The notes below the pieces were generated by a model, which was not told where the DNA came from, did no database searches, and saw only the letters and a program-made list of their open reading frames with translations. A stretch of 64,000 nt of DNA from Bacillota bacterium (GTDB lineage: Bacteria > Bacillota > Clostridia > Oscillospirales > Acutalibacteraceae). The stretch is from contig JAKJCA010000006.1 in assembly GCA_022706685.1 (NCBI GenBank), positions 1 through 64,000 of the forward strand, written 5' to 3'. How positions within the stretch are numbered: the first letter of the stretch is position 1; the number at the start of each line of letters is the position of its first letter. A program made the translations under genes and the position numbers. Shown in pieces: positions 24,337 to 33,624 of the stretch.

Positions 24337-24891
24337 ATGGAAACCATTCGGCCGTACCGGCCCGAAGACCGCGACCGCATCCGCCATATCTGCCTGGTCA
24401 ACGCGGGCAACCCGCGGACCAAAAAGCAGCAGCGCTTCATCCTGACGACTTACTGCGACTACTACCTCGAGTACGAGCCGGACAACTGCTTCGTCGCCGC
24501 CAACGACGCCGACGAGGCCGTCGGCTATATCTACTGCGCGGAAAACCACGCGCTGTTTGCGAAGCGTTTCGAGGGGGTGTTCCTGCCCCGCGCGGCGGAC
24601 CTCGGCGAAGCGAAACAAAAAGCGGCCAGGGACTCCTACGCGGCGCACCGCCGGTTCGCCGCCGAATTCCCCGCGCACATGCACATCGACATCCTCGCCG
24701 ACTACCAGCGCAAAGGCCTGGGCAGCCGGCTGGTCGACACGCTCGCGGAGCATCTGCGCGCCAAAGGCATCCCCGGCCTGATGCTGACCGTCGGGGCGGG
24801 CAATATCAAGGGCATCAACTTCTATAAAAAATACGGGTTCGAGGAACTCGAACGCAAAGCGGGCGACGTCGCGATGGGCCTGCGGCTGTAA
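24337..24891 (+). CDS. GNAT family N-acetyltransferase
   Basis: A 184-residue acetyltransferase-like protein. The acetyl-CoA site is DILADYQRKGLGSRLVDTLAEHL near residues 118-140 (Q/R-x-x-G-x-G/S), followed by GIPGLMLTVGAGNIKGINFYKKYGFEELE, typical motif B. The middle part (FAKRFEGVFLPRAADLGEAKQ) is a longer insertion seen in GNATs fused or related to GH84-type proteins. Substrate is unknown. Start ATG follows CGGAGGGATCCCG. It is probably co-transcribed with the DUF2284 gene. Confidence 0.82.
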   Translation: METIRPYRPEDRDRIRHICLVNAGNPRTKKQQRFILTTYCDYYLEYEPDNCFVAANDADEAVGYIYCAENHALFAKRFEGVFLPRAADLGEAKQKAARDSYAAHRRFAAEFPAHMHIDILADYQRKGLGSRLVDTLAEHLRAKGIPGLMLTVGAGNIKGINFYKKYGFEELERKAGDVAMGLRL

Positions 24892-24952
24892 GGGCGCCGC
24901 CGGCGGGAAACGGGCAAAGCGAAAAAGTAAAAACGAGCGGGGGAGGCCCGCC

Positions 24953-26452
24953 GTGAGCGATAAAACAAGTTACGCGAACGTTTACAGCCGGCAATACGTC
25001 GGCAATACGGAAGCCGCCGCCTACGTCATCTTCGACGGGTCGGAGAGCATCAACGCGGGCATTTTCGCCTCGCGTTTCAATATCGACATCCTCAAAATCA
25101 ACCTCAACCTCTATTCGCTGCTGAGCATCATCAACGGCGTGTGGGACGTGGTCAACGACACCTTCATCGGCCAGATCGTCGACAAGACGAGGACGCGGTT
25201 CGGGAAGTTCCGCCCCTATCTCATCGCCTTCGCCGTCCCCTCGCTGCTGCTGGGCGTCCTCCAGTGGCTGATGCCGTATTTTGTCAACACCGACAACGAA
25301 TACGATTTGACCAAGTTTTTCATGTTCCTGGCTATCCAGGTCAGCGGCGAGGCCATCGGGACCTTCCGCTCCATCGCCAAAACGGGCCTGCTCGCCGCGC
25401 TGACGCCCAACCCGGCGGAGCGCGTGAAACTGCTGTCGATGGCGAAGTTTATCTCCTGCCAGTTCGATCAGTTCCCGAACATCATCCTCGGTGTGGTCTA
25501 CGACGCGATGAACAACGGCCTGATCAAAATATCCAGCCGCAAAGCCTTCTACGCCTCCATCGGCATTTCGACGGCGGTCATCAGCACGTCCATGGCGCTG
25601 TTTTTTTTCGCCAAGGCGAAGGAACGCGTCACCCAGGCGGAGAAAATCCCCAATATCGTCGAGGGCTTCAAGACCATCATCAGCAGCCGCCCCGTTTTTC
25701 TGCTGATGCTCAACGACCTGCTCAACGCGCTGAAGTTTTCGACCAGCAACACCAACTACTACATCGACGTGCTGGGTTTTTCCTCCTTCGGCAAGCTGGT
25801 CGAAACCCCCTCGCTGCCGCTGTTTGAAATCAGCTACAGCTGGATCGGCTGGACGCGGCGCAAGTTCTCCACCCGGGCGCTGTGGCTGATGTCGACGAAC
25901 ATCGACAACGTCACCAACCTGCTGACCTTCGCCTTCGGCTGCATCGGCGGCCGCGGCAGGCAGGGCTGGTACCGCAGCTGGAAAAAAATGTTCCTGGTCA
26001 TGGCGTCGCTGGACATGGTGCGCAAATCCGTCTGGGGCACGCGCAACGTCATCCCGCAGGAGATCACCTACGAGGCCATCGACTACTGCGAATGGAAAAA
26101 CGGCTACCGCTCCGAGGGCATCATCATGGTCACCAAGGGGCTGATGTCCAAAATCATCTCGAACCTGACCTCCGGCCTGCAGCATTCCATCATGAGTTCC
26201 ATCGGCTATTCTCTGGGCCGCGGCTTTGGCCAGCAGGACGACGCGACGAAGTTCAACCTGTTCGCGACGTCGTTTCTGCTCCCGGGCGTCACGGGTGCGC
26301 TGAGCATCATCCCGAAACTGCTCTACAACCTCGGCCCGGCGGAAAAAGAGGTGATGTACCGCGAGCTCAAAGAGCGGCGCCAACGCCAGGAAGAACTGCG
26401 CAAACAGGTGGATGGCCGGCCGCAGGCCGGGGCGGACGCCGGTGCGATGTAA
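24953..26452 (+). CDS. GPH-family (MFS) sugar:cation symporter-like protein
   Basis: A 499-residue polytopic membrane protein with about 12 predicted helices. The signature IINGVWDVVNDTFIGQIVDKTRTRFGKFRPYL near residues 58-88 is the conserved loop of glycoside-pentoside-hexuronide symporters. Compared with the GPH protein at 44509 it has a long central insertion (about residues 280-330, rich in Arg and Trp) and a charged C-terminal tail, so it belongs to a divergent branch. The start is GTG after GGGGGAGGCCC. It ends with a bidirectional terminator shared with the convergent TetR gene. Substrate is unknown. Confidence 0.75.
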   Translation: MSDKTSYANVYSRQYVGNTEAAAYVIFDGSESINAGIFASRFNIDILKINLNLYSLLSIINGVWDVVNDTFIGQIVDKTRTRFGKFRPYLIAFAVPSLLLGVLQWLMPYFVNTDNEYDLTKFFMFLAIQVSGEAIGTFRSIAKTGLLAALTPNPAERVKLLSMAKFISCQFDQFPNIILGVVYDAMNNGLIKISSRKAFYASIGISTAVISTSMALFFFAKAKERVTQAEKIPNIVEGFKTIISSRPVFLLMLNDLLNALKFSTSNTNYYIDVLGFSSFGKLVETPSLPLFEISYSWIGWTRRKFSTRALWLMSTNIDNVTNLLTFAFGCIGGRGRQGWYRSWKKMFLVMASLDMVRKSVWGTRNVIPQEITYEAIDYCEWKNGYRSEGIIMVTKGLMSKIISNLTSGLQHSIMSSIGYSLGRGFGQQDDATKFNLFATSFLLPGVTGALSIIPKLLYNLGPAEKEVMYRELKERRQRQEELRKQVDGRPQAGADAGAM

Positions 26453-26520
26453 CGGCGAAAGCCGGTCATCAACCCGGCGGTCAGCCATTCCCGTTACGGA
26501 CATACAACATACATATAAAA

Positions 26521-26567
26521 AAAGGCCGTATCCCCGCCGTTCGACCGGCTTCGGGATACGGCCTTTT
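26521..26567. terminator. Bidirectional terminator
   Basis: AAAGGCCGTATCCC (26521-26534) pairs with GGGATACGGCC and is followed by TTTT; the A-run before the stem serves the minus-strand TetR gene. Confidence 0.85.
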
Positions 26568-26580
26568 CAAAGCGCTTTTT

Positions 26581-27189
26581 TTACGCCTCGCACGGGGGCG
26601 GCAAGAGGGCTCCGGGCTTCAAACAGACCCCTTCGTCGACGAGAACATCGATATAGCCGGCCATCTCCTCCTTGGTCAGTTTGGTGCCGCTGAGAATCCA
26701 CCACTTCGCCAGCGCAATCAGCGCGCCGGTATAATATTCCCCGAGGATATGGACCGGCAGGCGGTATTTGACGCCGGCCGCTTCGCTTTCGCTGAGTTTT
26801 TTGCCGATTTCAAGCCTGACCGCGTTTTGAATCGCGTCGGTGATGGTGTTGGAGTTGGTCGCATTGAAAATTTGGCGGACCACTTTGCGGTTGGCGTCCA
26901 GAAAATCCAGCACTTTTTCGACGATGCCCATGAAATACTCTTTGGTGCCGAGCAGTTTTTCGTCGGTCAGCGAGGGAAAAAGCTCGTCGAGCTTCCGTTC
27001 GATACAAAACTCAAAAAAGCGGTATTTATCCTCAAAGTGCTTATAAAACGTCGCGCGGTGGACCATGGCGCGCTCGCAGATTTCGCTGACCGAAATGTCG
27101 TCGAACCCCTTTTTGTCGATCAGCGAAAACATCGCGTCCACCAGCAGCTTGTGCGTTCTCCTGATTCTCAAATCTTCGGTTTTACCCAC
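26581..27189 (-). CDS. TetR/AcrR family transcriptional regulator
   Basis: A regulator of about 202 residues. The N-terminal helix-turn-helix is plain: RIRRTHKLLVDAMFSLIDKKGFDDISVSEICERAMVHRATFYKHFEDK is the TetR DNA-binding consensus. The C-terminal ligand domain is all-helical. GTG 27189 has AAAGGGGCGG before it and is preferred over TTG 27234, which has no ribosome site. It is transcribed divergently from the MMPL transporter gene, with an imperfect 24-bp palindrome between them, so it most likely represses itself and the transporter operon until a ligand, perhaps a lipid or toxic compound, is bound. Confidence 0.88.
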   Translation of the reverse strand: MGKTEDLRIRRTHKLLVDAMFSLIDKKGFDDISVSEICERAMVHRATFYKHFEDKYRFFEFCIERKLDELFPSLTDEKLLGTKEYFMGIVEKVLDFLDANRKVVRQIFNATNSNTITDAIQNAVRLEIGKKLSESEAAGVKYRLPVHILGEYYTGALIALAKWWILSGTKLTKEEMAGYIDVLVDEGVCLKPGALLPPPCEA

Positions 27190-27280
27190 GATAACCGCCC
27201 CTTTGGCGACAAAGCCGTATATTTTGCCGCACAATCATTGAAAAAAATATCGAATTTCCGCTTGAACCTTTCCGGAAACA

Positions 27281-27309
27281 AGTATATATTTATAAGCGAC
27301 ATTTGTCAA
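27281..27309 (-). promoter_or_regulatory. Promoter of the TetR gene
   Basis: Minus strand: TTGACA (27304-27309), 17-base spacer, TATACT (27281-27286). The operator palindrome overlaps the -35. Confidence 0.75.
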
Positions 27310-27314
27310 TTATA
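27291..27314. promoter_or_regulatory. Probable TetR operator
   Basis: A 24-bp imperfect palindrome: TATAAGCGACAT faces TTGTCAATTATA (9 of 12 positions pair). It covers the -35 of the tetR promoter and the -35 region of the overlapping plus-strand promoter (TTATAA 27290-27295, TATAAT 27313-27318). Confidence 0.65.
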
Positions 27315-27344
27315 TAATTTATGTTGTTTTAAGGAGTTGGCCGG

Positions 27345-29450
27345 TTGAACCTCTTCGCACGTTTTGTCGTACGCAAAAAATGGCTTGTCTTATTCGTCGC
27401 GCTGGCGCTCGTCGTGCCGGCGGCGGCCGGTTTCGCCGCGACGGGCATCAACTACAACATCCTCGAGTATCTGCCGGCGGGGCTGGACTCCGTGGCGGGC
27501 GAAAAATACCTGGAAAACGATTTCAAACTCGCGAGCACGGCCATGGTGACCGCCGACGGCCTGTCCACGGCGGACACCCTCGCGCTCAAGCAGAAGATAC
27601 AGGCCGTCGACGGCGTCCGTAAGGTGCTGTGGGTCGACGACATCGCGGACGCGACGGTCCCGCCGCAGGCGCTGCCGGCGCAGATACGGGATTTGTTTTT
27701 CAGCGGCTCGACCACCTTGATGATCGTCACGTTTGAAGACAACATTTCCTCCGAACGGACCTATGCCGGAATCAACAAAATCAAAAGCCTCCTGCCGGAC
27801 GGCTGCCTGATCAGCGGCGCGTCGGCCATCGTGAACGAAACGCGTTCCCTGGTGGAAAAGGAACTGCCGGTCTACGTCCTCGTCGCGGTGTTCCTGGTGA
27901 CGGCGGTCCTGTTTCTGGGCGTGGAGTCGACCTTCGTGCCTTTCATCTTCCTCGCCAGCATCGGCCTCGCGGTGCTGTACAACTTCGGCAGCAACATCTT
28001 TCTGGGCGAAATCAGTTACATCACCAGGGCGCTCGCGGCCGTGCTTCAACTCGGGGTGACGATGGACTTTTCCATTTTCCTGCTGCACCGCTACGACGAG
28101 GAGCGCGTCAAGGGCGGCGACCACGGCGAGGCGATGGAGGCAGCCATCAAAAACACGGCGGCCGCCATCACCGGCAGCTCGACGACGACCATCGCCGGCT
28201 TTCTGGCGCTGTGCACGATGAGCCTGACCCTGGGCCGGGATATGGGCATCGTCATGGCCAAAGGCGTCCTCATCGGGGTTCTCTGCTCCCTGACGGTCCT
28301 GCCGGCTCTCCTGCTGATTTTTGACAAACCGATTCACCGCTACACGCACAGAACCGTCATCCCTTCGCTGAAGAGGACGTCGCATTTTGTGGCGAAACAT
28401 TACAAAGCCATCGCGCTCGCCTTCCTGGCGGTGCTGATTCCCTTCCTGTATTTCCAGTCGCAGACCAAACTGTACTACAACCTGGCGCAGTCCCTGCCGG
28501 AGGATTTCGTCAGCGTGCGCGGCGCCAGGGAAATATCGCAGAAATTCAACCGGCCCAGCACGGACTTCCTGCTGGTGGACGACAGCCTGCCCGGCCGTCA
28601 AATCGCCGCCCTGGCGGCGGAACTGTCCGGTATCAAAGGCGTCAGCAGCGTGATATGCAAAGAAAGCCTCGTCGGCGACGGCCTGCCCGAAAGCCTGCTG
28701 CCGGCCTCGGTCGACAGCATCTTCCATGCCGGCGGCAAGCGTCTGCTGGTCGTCAGTTCCTCCTACGTCCTGGCGTCGGACGAGGCAAACCGCCAGGTCG
28801 ACGAGATACGCGCCGTCGCGAAACGGTATGACGAAAACGCCCTGTTTACCGGCGAGACGCCCATGACGAAGGATTTGATCTCCGTTGCGGACGTGGATTT
28901 CAAAAACGTGAGCATCGTCTCGATCGCCGCCGTATTTTTCATCATCCTGCTGACGTTCCGTTCCGTTTCGGTGCCGGTGATTCTGGTCGCGGCGATTGAG
29001 TCGGCGATTATGATCAACATGGGGATACCGTTTTTAACCGGCACCAAACTGGCGTTTATCACGAGCATCGTGCTGGGCACCATCCAGCTGGGGGCGACGA
29101 TCGACTACGCCATTTTGATGACGACCCGCTTCCGCGAGGAACGGCGCAAAGGGTCCGGCGCGAAGCAGGCGGCGCAGGTCGCGGTCGAAACCTGTTCGAA
29201 ACCCATCCTCTCGAGCGGCTTGGCGTTTTTCGGCGCGACCATCGGCGTCGCGGTCATCTCCAAGCTCGACATGCTCAAAAGCATCTGCCTGATGATATCG
29301 ATGGGCGCGCTTATCAGCATGACCATTATTATCCTCGTGCTGCCGGCGCTGCTTGTTATCTTCTCGAAACTGATCGAAAAAACCTCGTACAAATTCGCCG
29401 CTGCGGCCCCTAAGGACACGCAGCCGGGAAAGGATGCCGATACCGTATGA
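27345..29450 (+). CDS. MMPL/RND family transporter
   Basis: A 701-residue transporter with the MMPL double layout: a first helix at residues 12-32, an extracellular loop of about 130 residues, five helices (VLVAVFLVTAVLFLGV to LPALLLIFD), then the same again (RTSHFVAKHYKAIALAFLAVL, second loop, IVSIAAVFFIILLTF onwards). The charged intramembrane motif LGVTMDFSIFLLHRYDEE and its repeat LGATIDYAILMTTRFREE carry the Asp used for proton coupling. Members export lipids or drugs. Start TTG 27345 is preceded by AAGGAGTTGGCC. It overlaps the next gene by four bases and is controlled by the divergent TetR. Confidence 0.9.
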   Translation: MNLFARFVVRKKWLVLFVALALVVPAAAGFAATGINYNILEYLPAGLDSVAGEKYLENDFKLASTAMVTADGLSTADTLALKQKIQAVDGVRKVLWVDDIADATVPPQALPAQIRDLFFSGSTTLMIVTFEDNISSERTYAGINKIKSLLPDGCLISGASAIVNETRSLVEKELPVYVLVAVFLVTAVLFLGVESTFVPFIFLASIGLAVLYNFGSNIFLGEISYITRALAAVLQLGVTMDFSIFLLHRYDEERVKGGDHGEAMEAAIKNTAAAITGSSTTTIAGFLALCTMSLTLGRDMGIVMAKGVLIGVLCSLTVLPALLLIFDKPIHRYTHRTVIPSLKRTSHFVAKHYKAIALAFLAVLIPFLYFQSQTKLYYNLAQSLPEDFVSVRGAREISQKFNRPSTDFLLVDDSLPGRQIAALAAELSGIKGVSSVICKESLVGDGLPESLLPASVDSIFHAGGKRLLVVSSSYVLASDEANRQVDEIRAVAKRYDENALFTGETPMTKDLISVADVDFKNVSIVSIAAVFFIILLTFRSVSVPVILVAAIESAIMINMGIPFLTGTKLAFITSIVLGTIQLGATIDYAILMTTRFREERRKGSGAKQAAQVAVETCSKPILSSGLAFFGATIGVAVISKLDMLKSICLMISMGALISMTIIILVLPALLVIFSKLIEKTSYKFAAAAPKDTQPGKDADTV

Positions 29451-31213
29451 AAAAAATACTGAAAAGAGCCGCGGCCGTTGCCCTGGGCGCAGCCATCCTC
29501 GCCGCCGGGACGGTCAACGCCTTCGCGCAGCAGCAGCCGGCGGTCAAAAAGGATGAAAACGTCTACCTGATTCTCAACGCCGACGGTTCGCTGAAGGAGC
29601 AGATCGTCAGCGTCTGGCTTCAGGCGCCGGACGGCCTGAGGGGCGTCAAGGACGTCAGCAACCTCAAGGACGTGCAGAACGTCAAAAGTAACCTCGCCCC
29701 GGAAAAAGCCGGCGGCGCGCTCGTCTGGGCCACCGACGACACCGACGTCTACTACAGGGGGACCGGAACGGCAACCCCGCCGCTGGACGTGAGCATTGAC
29801 TACACCCTCGACGGCAAGGCGGTGAAAGCCGAGGATCTGATCGGCAAAACGGGCGCCGTCGGGATTCATATCCGCCTGAAAAACAACCTCCGGCAGGAAC
29901 GCGCCCTCAAAGGCGGGACCCGCACCGTTTATACGCCGATCGCCGTTGCTTTGGTGATGAACCTGCCGACCGCCGTGTTCTCCAACGTCAGCGCGCCCAA
30001 CGCGATGGTGCTGACCGAAGGGACGAACCAGGTGGTCACCATGCTGGCGGCGCCGGGACTGGCGGAGAATTTCAGCGGCCTGTTCGGCGATAAGCTGAAC
30101 GATGTCGAGGATAAGCTCGGCGGCGAATTCACCGTCACCGCCGAGACGTCGAACTTCGCGTTCCCGATGATCATGGGCGGAGCGGCGTCGGACTTTGCCA
30201 AACTCGGGGATATCGGCAGCCTCACGGGCACGACGGACTTCCTCTCGGGCATCGGCACGCTGCTTTCCGCCGTGGACATGCTCGGCAGCGGCACCAAGTC
30301 CCTGGCGGACATCGCCGCGCTTTTCAAGGACCAAAACGTGCCCTTCAGCGTGCAGATTGTCGAGGCGGCGGACGGCATCACGCAGCTGAGCGACGGCATC
30401 AAGCAGCTGTCGGATGCGGCGAACCTGCTCGAGGGCAAGGTCAACAGCGAACTGATCCCCGGCATCAACGAGGCGATGGACACCAAAAAGGAACTGACCG
30501 ACAAGCTCGCCGCCGTCGAGCAGCTGTACCGGGAACTCAACATCCCCGAAGTCGCGGAAATCCAGAGCGAACTGACGGCGCTGCTGAGCGACGTATGCGA
30601 CGAATCCTCCGACGCGACCATCAAAGCGCTCACCGGCAAAACCTTCGCGCAGCTGACCCCGGCCGAAAAAGCCGCCGTGACGGCCGCGCGGGCGAAAGTG
30701 AAACTGGACGCCGACGCGAAAATCGTCCGTTTTATGTCCGGTTTGAACGCGACCAAACTGGTCCAGCTGATTGTCAAACTGCAGGATTTGCAGAAGGGCG
30801 CTTCCGAAATGCTCGGCGGCATGGACACGCTGGTCAAATCCCTGTATAACCCGGACGACGACATCGACAACCCCACCTCCCTCGCCACGGCGATTCTCGC
30901 CTTCGCCAGGGGGATCGACCAGCTGAGCACCGGCTTCAACGGCTTCGAGGAGAAACTCCTCGCCGGCGGGGGCCCCGGCACGGCGGATATCCGGACGGCG
31001 CTCGAGGTCAAAGACGCGATGCTCGAGCAGGCGGCGGCTTACAAGTCCTATTCCGGGGCGCCGGACAACGCCGCGTGTTCGGTCAAGTTCATCATCAAGG
31101 TCAACGAGCCGGAACAAACCCGGCAGGACGACAAGACGGACGAAACGCCCGCCCCGGCGGAACTTTCCCTGTGGCGCAGGTTTGTCAACTGGCTTAAAGG
31201 GCTGTTCGATTAG
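29447..31213 (+). CDS. Secreted coiled-coil partner protein of the MMPL transporter
   Basis: A 588-residue protein with a signal peptide (KKILKRAAAVALGAAILAAGTVNAFA, cleavage before QQQ). An N-terminal beta region contains VYLILNADGSLKEQIVSVWLQ; residues about 240-520 are helical with Leu/Gly heptads such as DGITQLSDGIKQLSDAA, resembling the YhgE/Pip-like proteins often encoded with MMPL pumps. The C-terminus LWRRFVNWLKGLFD is amphipathic and could touch the membrane. It overlaps the MMPL gene by four bases, so the two should form one complex at the cell surface. Exact role is unknown. Confidence 0.7.
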   Translation: MKKILKRAAAVALGAAILAAGTVNAFAQQQPAVKKDENVYLILNADGSLKEQIVSVWLQAPDGLRGVKDVSNLKDVQNVKSNLAPEKAGGALVWATDDTDVYYRGTGTATPPLDVSIDYTLDGKAVKAEDLIGKTGAVGIHIRLKNNLRQERALKGGTRTVYTPIAVALVMNLPTAVFSNVSAPNAMVLTEGTNQVVTMLAAPGLAENFSGLFGDKLNDVEDKLGGEFTVTAETSNFAFPMIMGGAASDFAKLGDIGSLTGTTDFLSGIGTLLSAVDMLGSGTKSLADIAALFKDQNVPFSVQIVEAADGITQLSDGIKQLSDAANLLEGKVNSELIPGINEAMDTKKELTDKLAAVEQLYRELNIPEVAEIQSELTALLSDVCDESSDATIKALTGKTFAQLTPAEKAAVTAARAKVKLDADAKIVRFMSGLNATKLVQLIVKLQDLQKGASEMLGGMDTLVKSLYNPDDDIDNPTSLATAILAFARGIDQLSTGFNGFEEKLLAGGGPGTADIRTALEVKDAMLEQAAAYKSYSGAPDNAACSVKFIIKVNEPEQTRQDDKTDETPAPAELSLWRRFVNWLKGLFD

Positions 31214-31228
31214 GCGCGGTATCAAGTA

Positions 31229-31316
31229 GGGTGCCAGGGGGACGGGGGTTAGACACGGCGTTGGAGTGTCAAACCCCCGTCCCCCTGGCACCCCTGGCAC
31301 CCTCCCCCTGGCACCC
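31229..31316. repeat. REP-like inverted repeat with GGTGCCAGGGGGACGG arms
   Basis: A 28-base arm beginning GGGTGCCAGGGGGACGG (31229-31256) faces a near-perfect complement (31266-31293) across nine bases; two more copies of CCCCTGGCACC follow to 31316. G-rich arms of this type occur as dispersed repeats in Firmicutes, sometimes moved by Y1 transposases; none is present here. It may also act as a terminator for the MMPL operon. Confidence 0.7.
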
Positions 31317-31368
31317 AAGCGGCGCTTGAGCGGGCAGGTTTCTTTTTTATCCCATCAGCCGCGGGCGG

Positions 31369-32240
31369 TCAGGCGAGCCCGAAATACTTTTCAAAAAACG
31401 CCATCAGCCGCTCGATAACGCCCTGTTTTTTGGCCGCCCTGTTCCCGCCGCCGAAACGCGACACGGGGGGCAGAATCCGGTCGATGTCCGTGCCGGTCGT
31501 TTTGAGCACGCCGTCGCGCAGGGCATTGTCCACGAAGCGCCTGGTTTCGTCCGCTTTGAGGTTTTCCTCGGCGATAATCGCGTCGAGGTCGCTCGCCTTT
31601 TGCTTAACGACAAAGTCCCGCCAGTCCTCGACGACCTTTGTGTCGGCGTTGACGGTCTCGATAAAGCGCTCGATGAGTTCTTTTTTGCTGCGCAGGCGCA
31701 GGCTCGAATCCACGGCTTTGCCGATGGAAGCGAGGATGTCCTTATCCTCGCAGTTGGATTGATGGTACCGGGCGACCAGCATGAGGATGTAGTCGATGTT
31801 GACCTCCACCTGGCGGATGAGCTCAATTTCAAAAATGATGTCGTCGTTGATATTTTCCTTATCCGCCTGCCTGCCGCGGCGAAGCTCCTGGTACAGGTCG
31901 AGGTAGGCGCTCTGATAATCCTGCAAATCGCGCTGCGGCAGGATCTCCTTGCCCTCAAAGTCGTCGAAAGCCGTGAGGATGTTCCGTATGCGCAGTATCG
32001 AGCCGAACAGGGCGATGAACTCCTTTTGGTTGTGTTCGCCCGTGACCGGTTGCCCGAGGGGGAACTTCGCGGTGAGCTGACCGATCAGTTCGGTGTAGCC
32101 CGGGTAGTGCTTGCCGTTGTCGTCAAAACCGTCGTAGTACGAGCCGAAGTCTTTCAGCAGCACGATGGAACCCGCGTCCTTGTCGCCGAACAGGGCGATG
32201 GCCTCGTCCGTCGCCTGCTGCAGGTCGCGGAAGCAGATGA
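31369..32240 (-). pseudogene. hsdR: Type I restriction endonuclease subunit R, C-terminal remnant
   Basis: The frame begins inside the protein with ICFRDLQQATDEAIALFGDKDAG, a helicase-domain segment of HsdR, and runs 290 residues to a normal C-terminus. A TGA two codons before that segment and the absence of any N-terminal nuclease or DEAD-box region in the window show a 5' truncation of several hundred codons. The breakpoint near 32240 joins unrelated prophage-like sequence. The C-terminal part includes the KELIERFIETVNADTKVVEDWRDFV helical region typical of EcoR124-type R subunits. It cannot restrict DNA. The hsdM remnant at 34368-35055 is the other side of the same locus. Confidence 0.85.
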
Positions 32241-32243
32241 TTC

Positions 32244-32329
32244 ATGCGTTCCTGGTTCTGCCGGGACTATACCTGACCTGGTTTGTCACCATCGTACTCA
32301 GGCTGCTGGGATTGATTCCCTGAACATGA
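32244..32329 (+). pseudogene. Membrane protein C-terminal scrap (prophage remnant)
   Basis: A plus-strand open stretch reads FLVLPGLYLTWFVTIVLRLL and ends at TGA; it looks like the last membrane helix of a small protein encoded before an amidase, possibly a holin. The 5' end is cut at the hsdR breakpoint. Confidence 0.35.
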
Positions 32330-32344
32330 AAGGAGAAAAAGGAA

Positions 32345-32461
32345 ATGACAAAAATCGTATTCATTGACGCCGGCCACGGAGGCAGAGACCCCGGCGCGGT
32401 ATCCGGCAAGTTCATCGAGAAAGAGCTGAATCTCAAGGTCGCGCTTGCGGCGAGGGAATAA
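32345..32461 (+). pseudogene. N-acetylmuramoyl-L-alanine amidase, N-terminal remnant
   Basis: Starts normally (ATG after AAGGAGAAAAAGGAA) with [17 protein letters not shown], the Amidase_3 zinc-site beginning, but stops after 38 residues where it runs into recombinase sequence. A working enzyme needs about 180 residues. It is a leftover of a prophage lysis cassette. Confidence 0.75.
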
Positions 32462-32972
32462 GTTCAACGGTGACCGAAAGTGCAAAACACCTCATTTAGA
32501 CGAGGATAACATCAAACGGCTCTTTATAACTGCGGTAAACAAGCTGCTTACTGAAAAGGACGAAATTTTCACGAACTTCGAATCCATTAAAAACGTTCTC
32601 TTTGATACCGAATCTCTGGAGATGGAGAAGGCTAAACTCCAAAATGAGATGGAAGTTGTCACTGAAATGATACAGCAGTGCATCAATGAAAACGCCCACG
32701 TAGTTCTTGACCAAACACAATATCAGAAGCGATACGACGATTTGATTAAGCGGTTCGAATCCACAAAATCCAATCTTGAGTCGGTTAGCGGGCTAATTAA
32801 GGACAAAGCCAACCGTCGCAACGATATCGAGTGCTTTCTATCGGTTATAAAAAACCAGGAGGGCCTGTTAACGGATTTTGACCCGCTTCTCTGGCACAGC
32901 CTGGTTGATATCGTCACTGTTTATATGTCGGACGATGTGCGGTTTGCGTTCAAGGACGGAACAGTGATTTAG
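32457..32972 (+). pseudogene. Serine recombinase, C-terminal remnant
   Basis: About 170 residues corresponding to the end of a large serine recombinase: FNGDRKCKTPHLDEDNIK (end of the zinc-ribbon domain), a long coiled coil, and LLWHSLVDIVTVYMSDDVRFAFKDG. The catalytic resolvase domain and most of the recombinase domain are missing, fused instead to the amidase scrap. GC content is low. It cannot catalyse recombination. Confidence 0.85.
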
Positions 32973-32988
32973 GCTTTATATAACACAA

Positions 32989-33624
32989 TCAACGAACTAA
33001 GAATTTTTCTATGCGTGCAAGTTCGTCTGCATTAATCGGTTTAGTATACAACTCCATAACTTGCCACAATCCACTTTTTTGTATCTTCTCAATTGGACTG
33101 AATTTCCCTAACCAATCCGGAGAAGGACTGCAGTCATCACAACCTGATACTGTCCCAATTATTCGTGCTTCAAAGTGCAATCGTTCTTCCTTTGAGGGAA
33201 CATCCAGAAGGCAAAAACTCAAATTACTTTGAATGTATTTAGAAATCCGAGCTTCAATCGAGTCCTCAAATGTTCTATCAACAAGAACTTGAAATTTTTC
33301 TTTGTTTGACCTGCTTGTGGTATCCAACTCCCACACAGGTAGATATTTGCTCTGTTCCTTGTTCAAAAAGCAACGTCCAATGTTTTTTCGGAATATACTT
33401 CGATTTTTATTTTTGTTTTCAAAATGTTGGTATATCCGACTGCGAAGTTGGTTATCGCCAGTATGTGTCCCAATACGAACTATCCTGTCTTCACCGTGGG
33501 CAGTTTCTCCCTTTTCAAACATAATATAAATTCCGTTCATGGGAATGTTAGAATAACCCATACTAAAATCAAACCGTTTTCCCGCACTCATCAGGTGGTG
33601 TATTTCTTCGCACAATTCAGACAT
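32989..33624 (-). CDS. GIY-YIG-like nuclease domain protein (hypothetical)
   Basis: A 211-residue protein of low GC content. MNGIYIMFEKGE near residue 28 followed by IVRIGTHTGDNQLRSRIYQHF near residue 47 matches the GIY-YIG layout (the second element reads RIGTH rather than YIG), with Arg residues spaced as in the active site. The C-terminal half, with EARIIGTVSGCDDCSPSPDWLGKFSP, is seen in restriction-island proteins of unknown role. Start ATG 33624 follows AAGGAGAATAATA and overlaps the upstream DUF6884-like gene by eight bases, so translation is coupled. Confidence 0.6.
   Translation of the reverse strand: MSELCEEIHHLMSAGKRFDFSMGYSNIPMNGIYIMFEKGETAHGEDRIVRIGTHTGDNQLRSRIYQHFENKNKNRSIFRKNIGRCFLNKEQSKYLPVWELDTTSRSNKEKFQVLVDRTFEDSIEARISKYIQSNLSFCLLDVPSKEERLHFEARIIGTVSGCDDCSPSPDWLGKFSPIEKIQKSGLWQVMELYTKPINADELARIEKFLVR

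Noticed and set aside
31229..31293. The G-rich inverted repeat as just a terminator
   Set aside because: The arms are 28 bases, there is no T-tract, and extra copies of the arm follow; a dispersed repeat explains it better.
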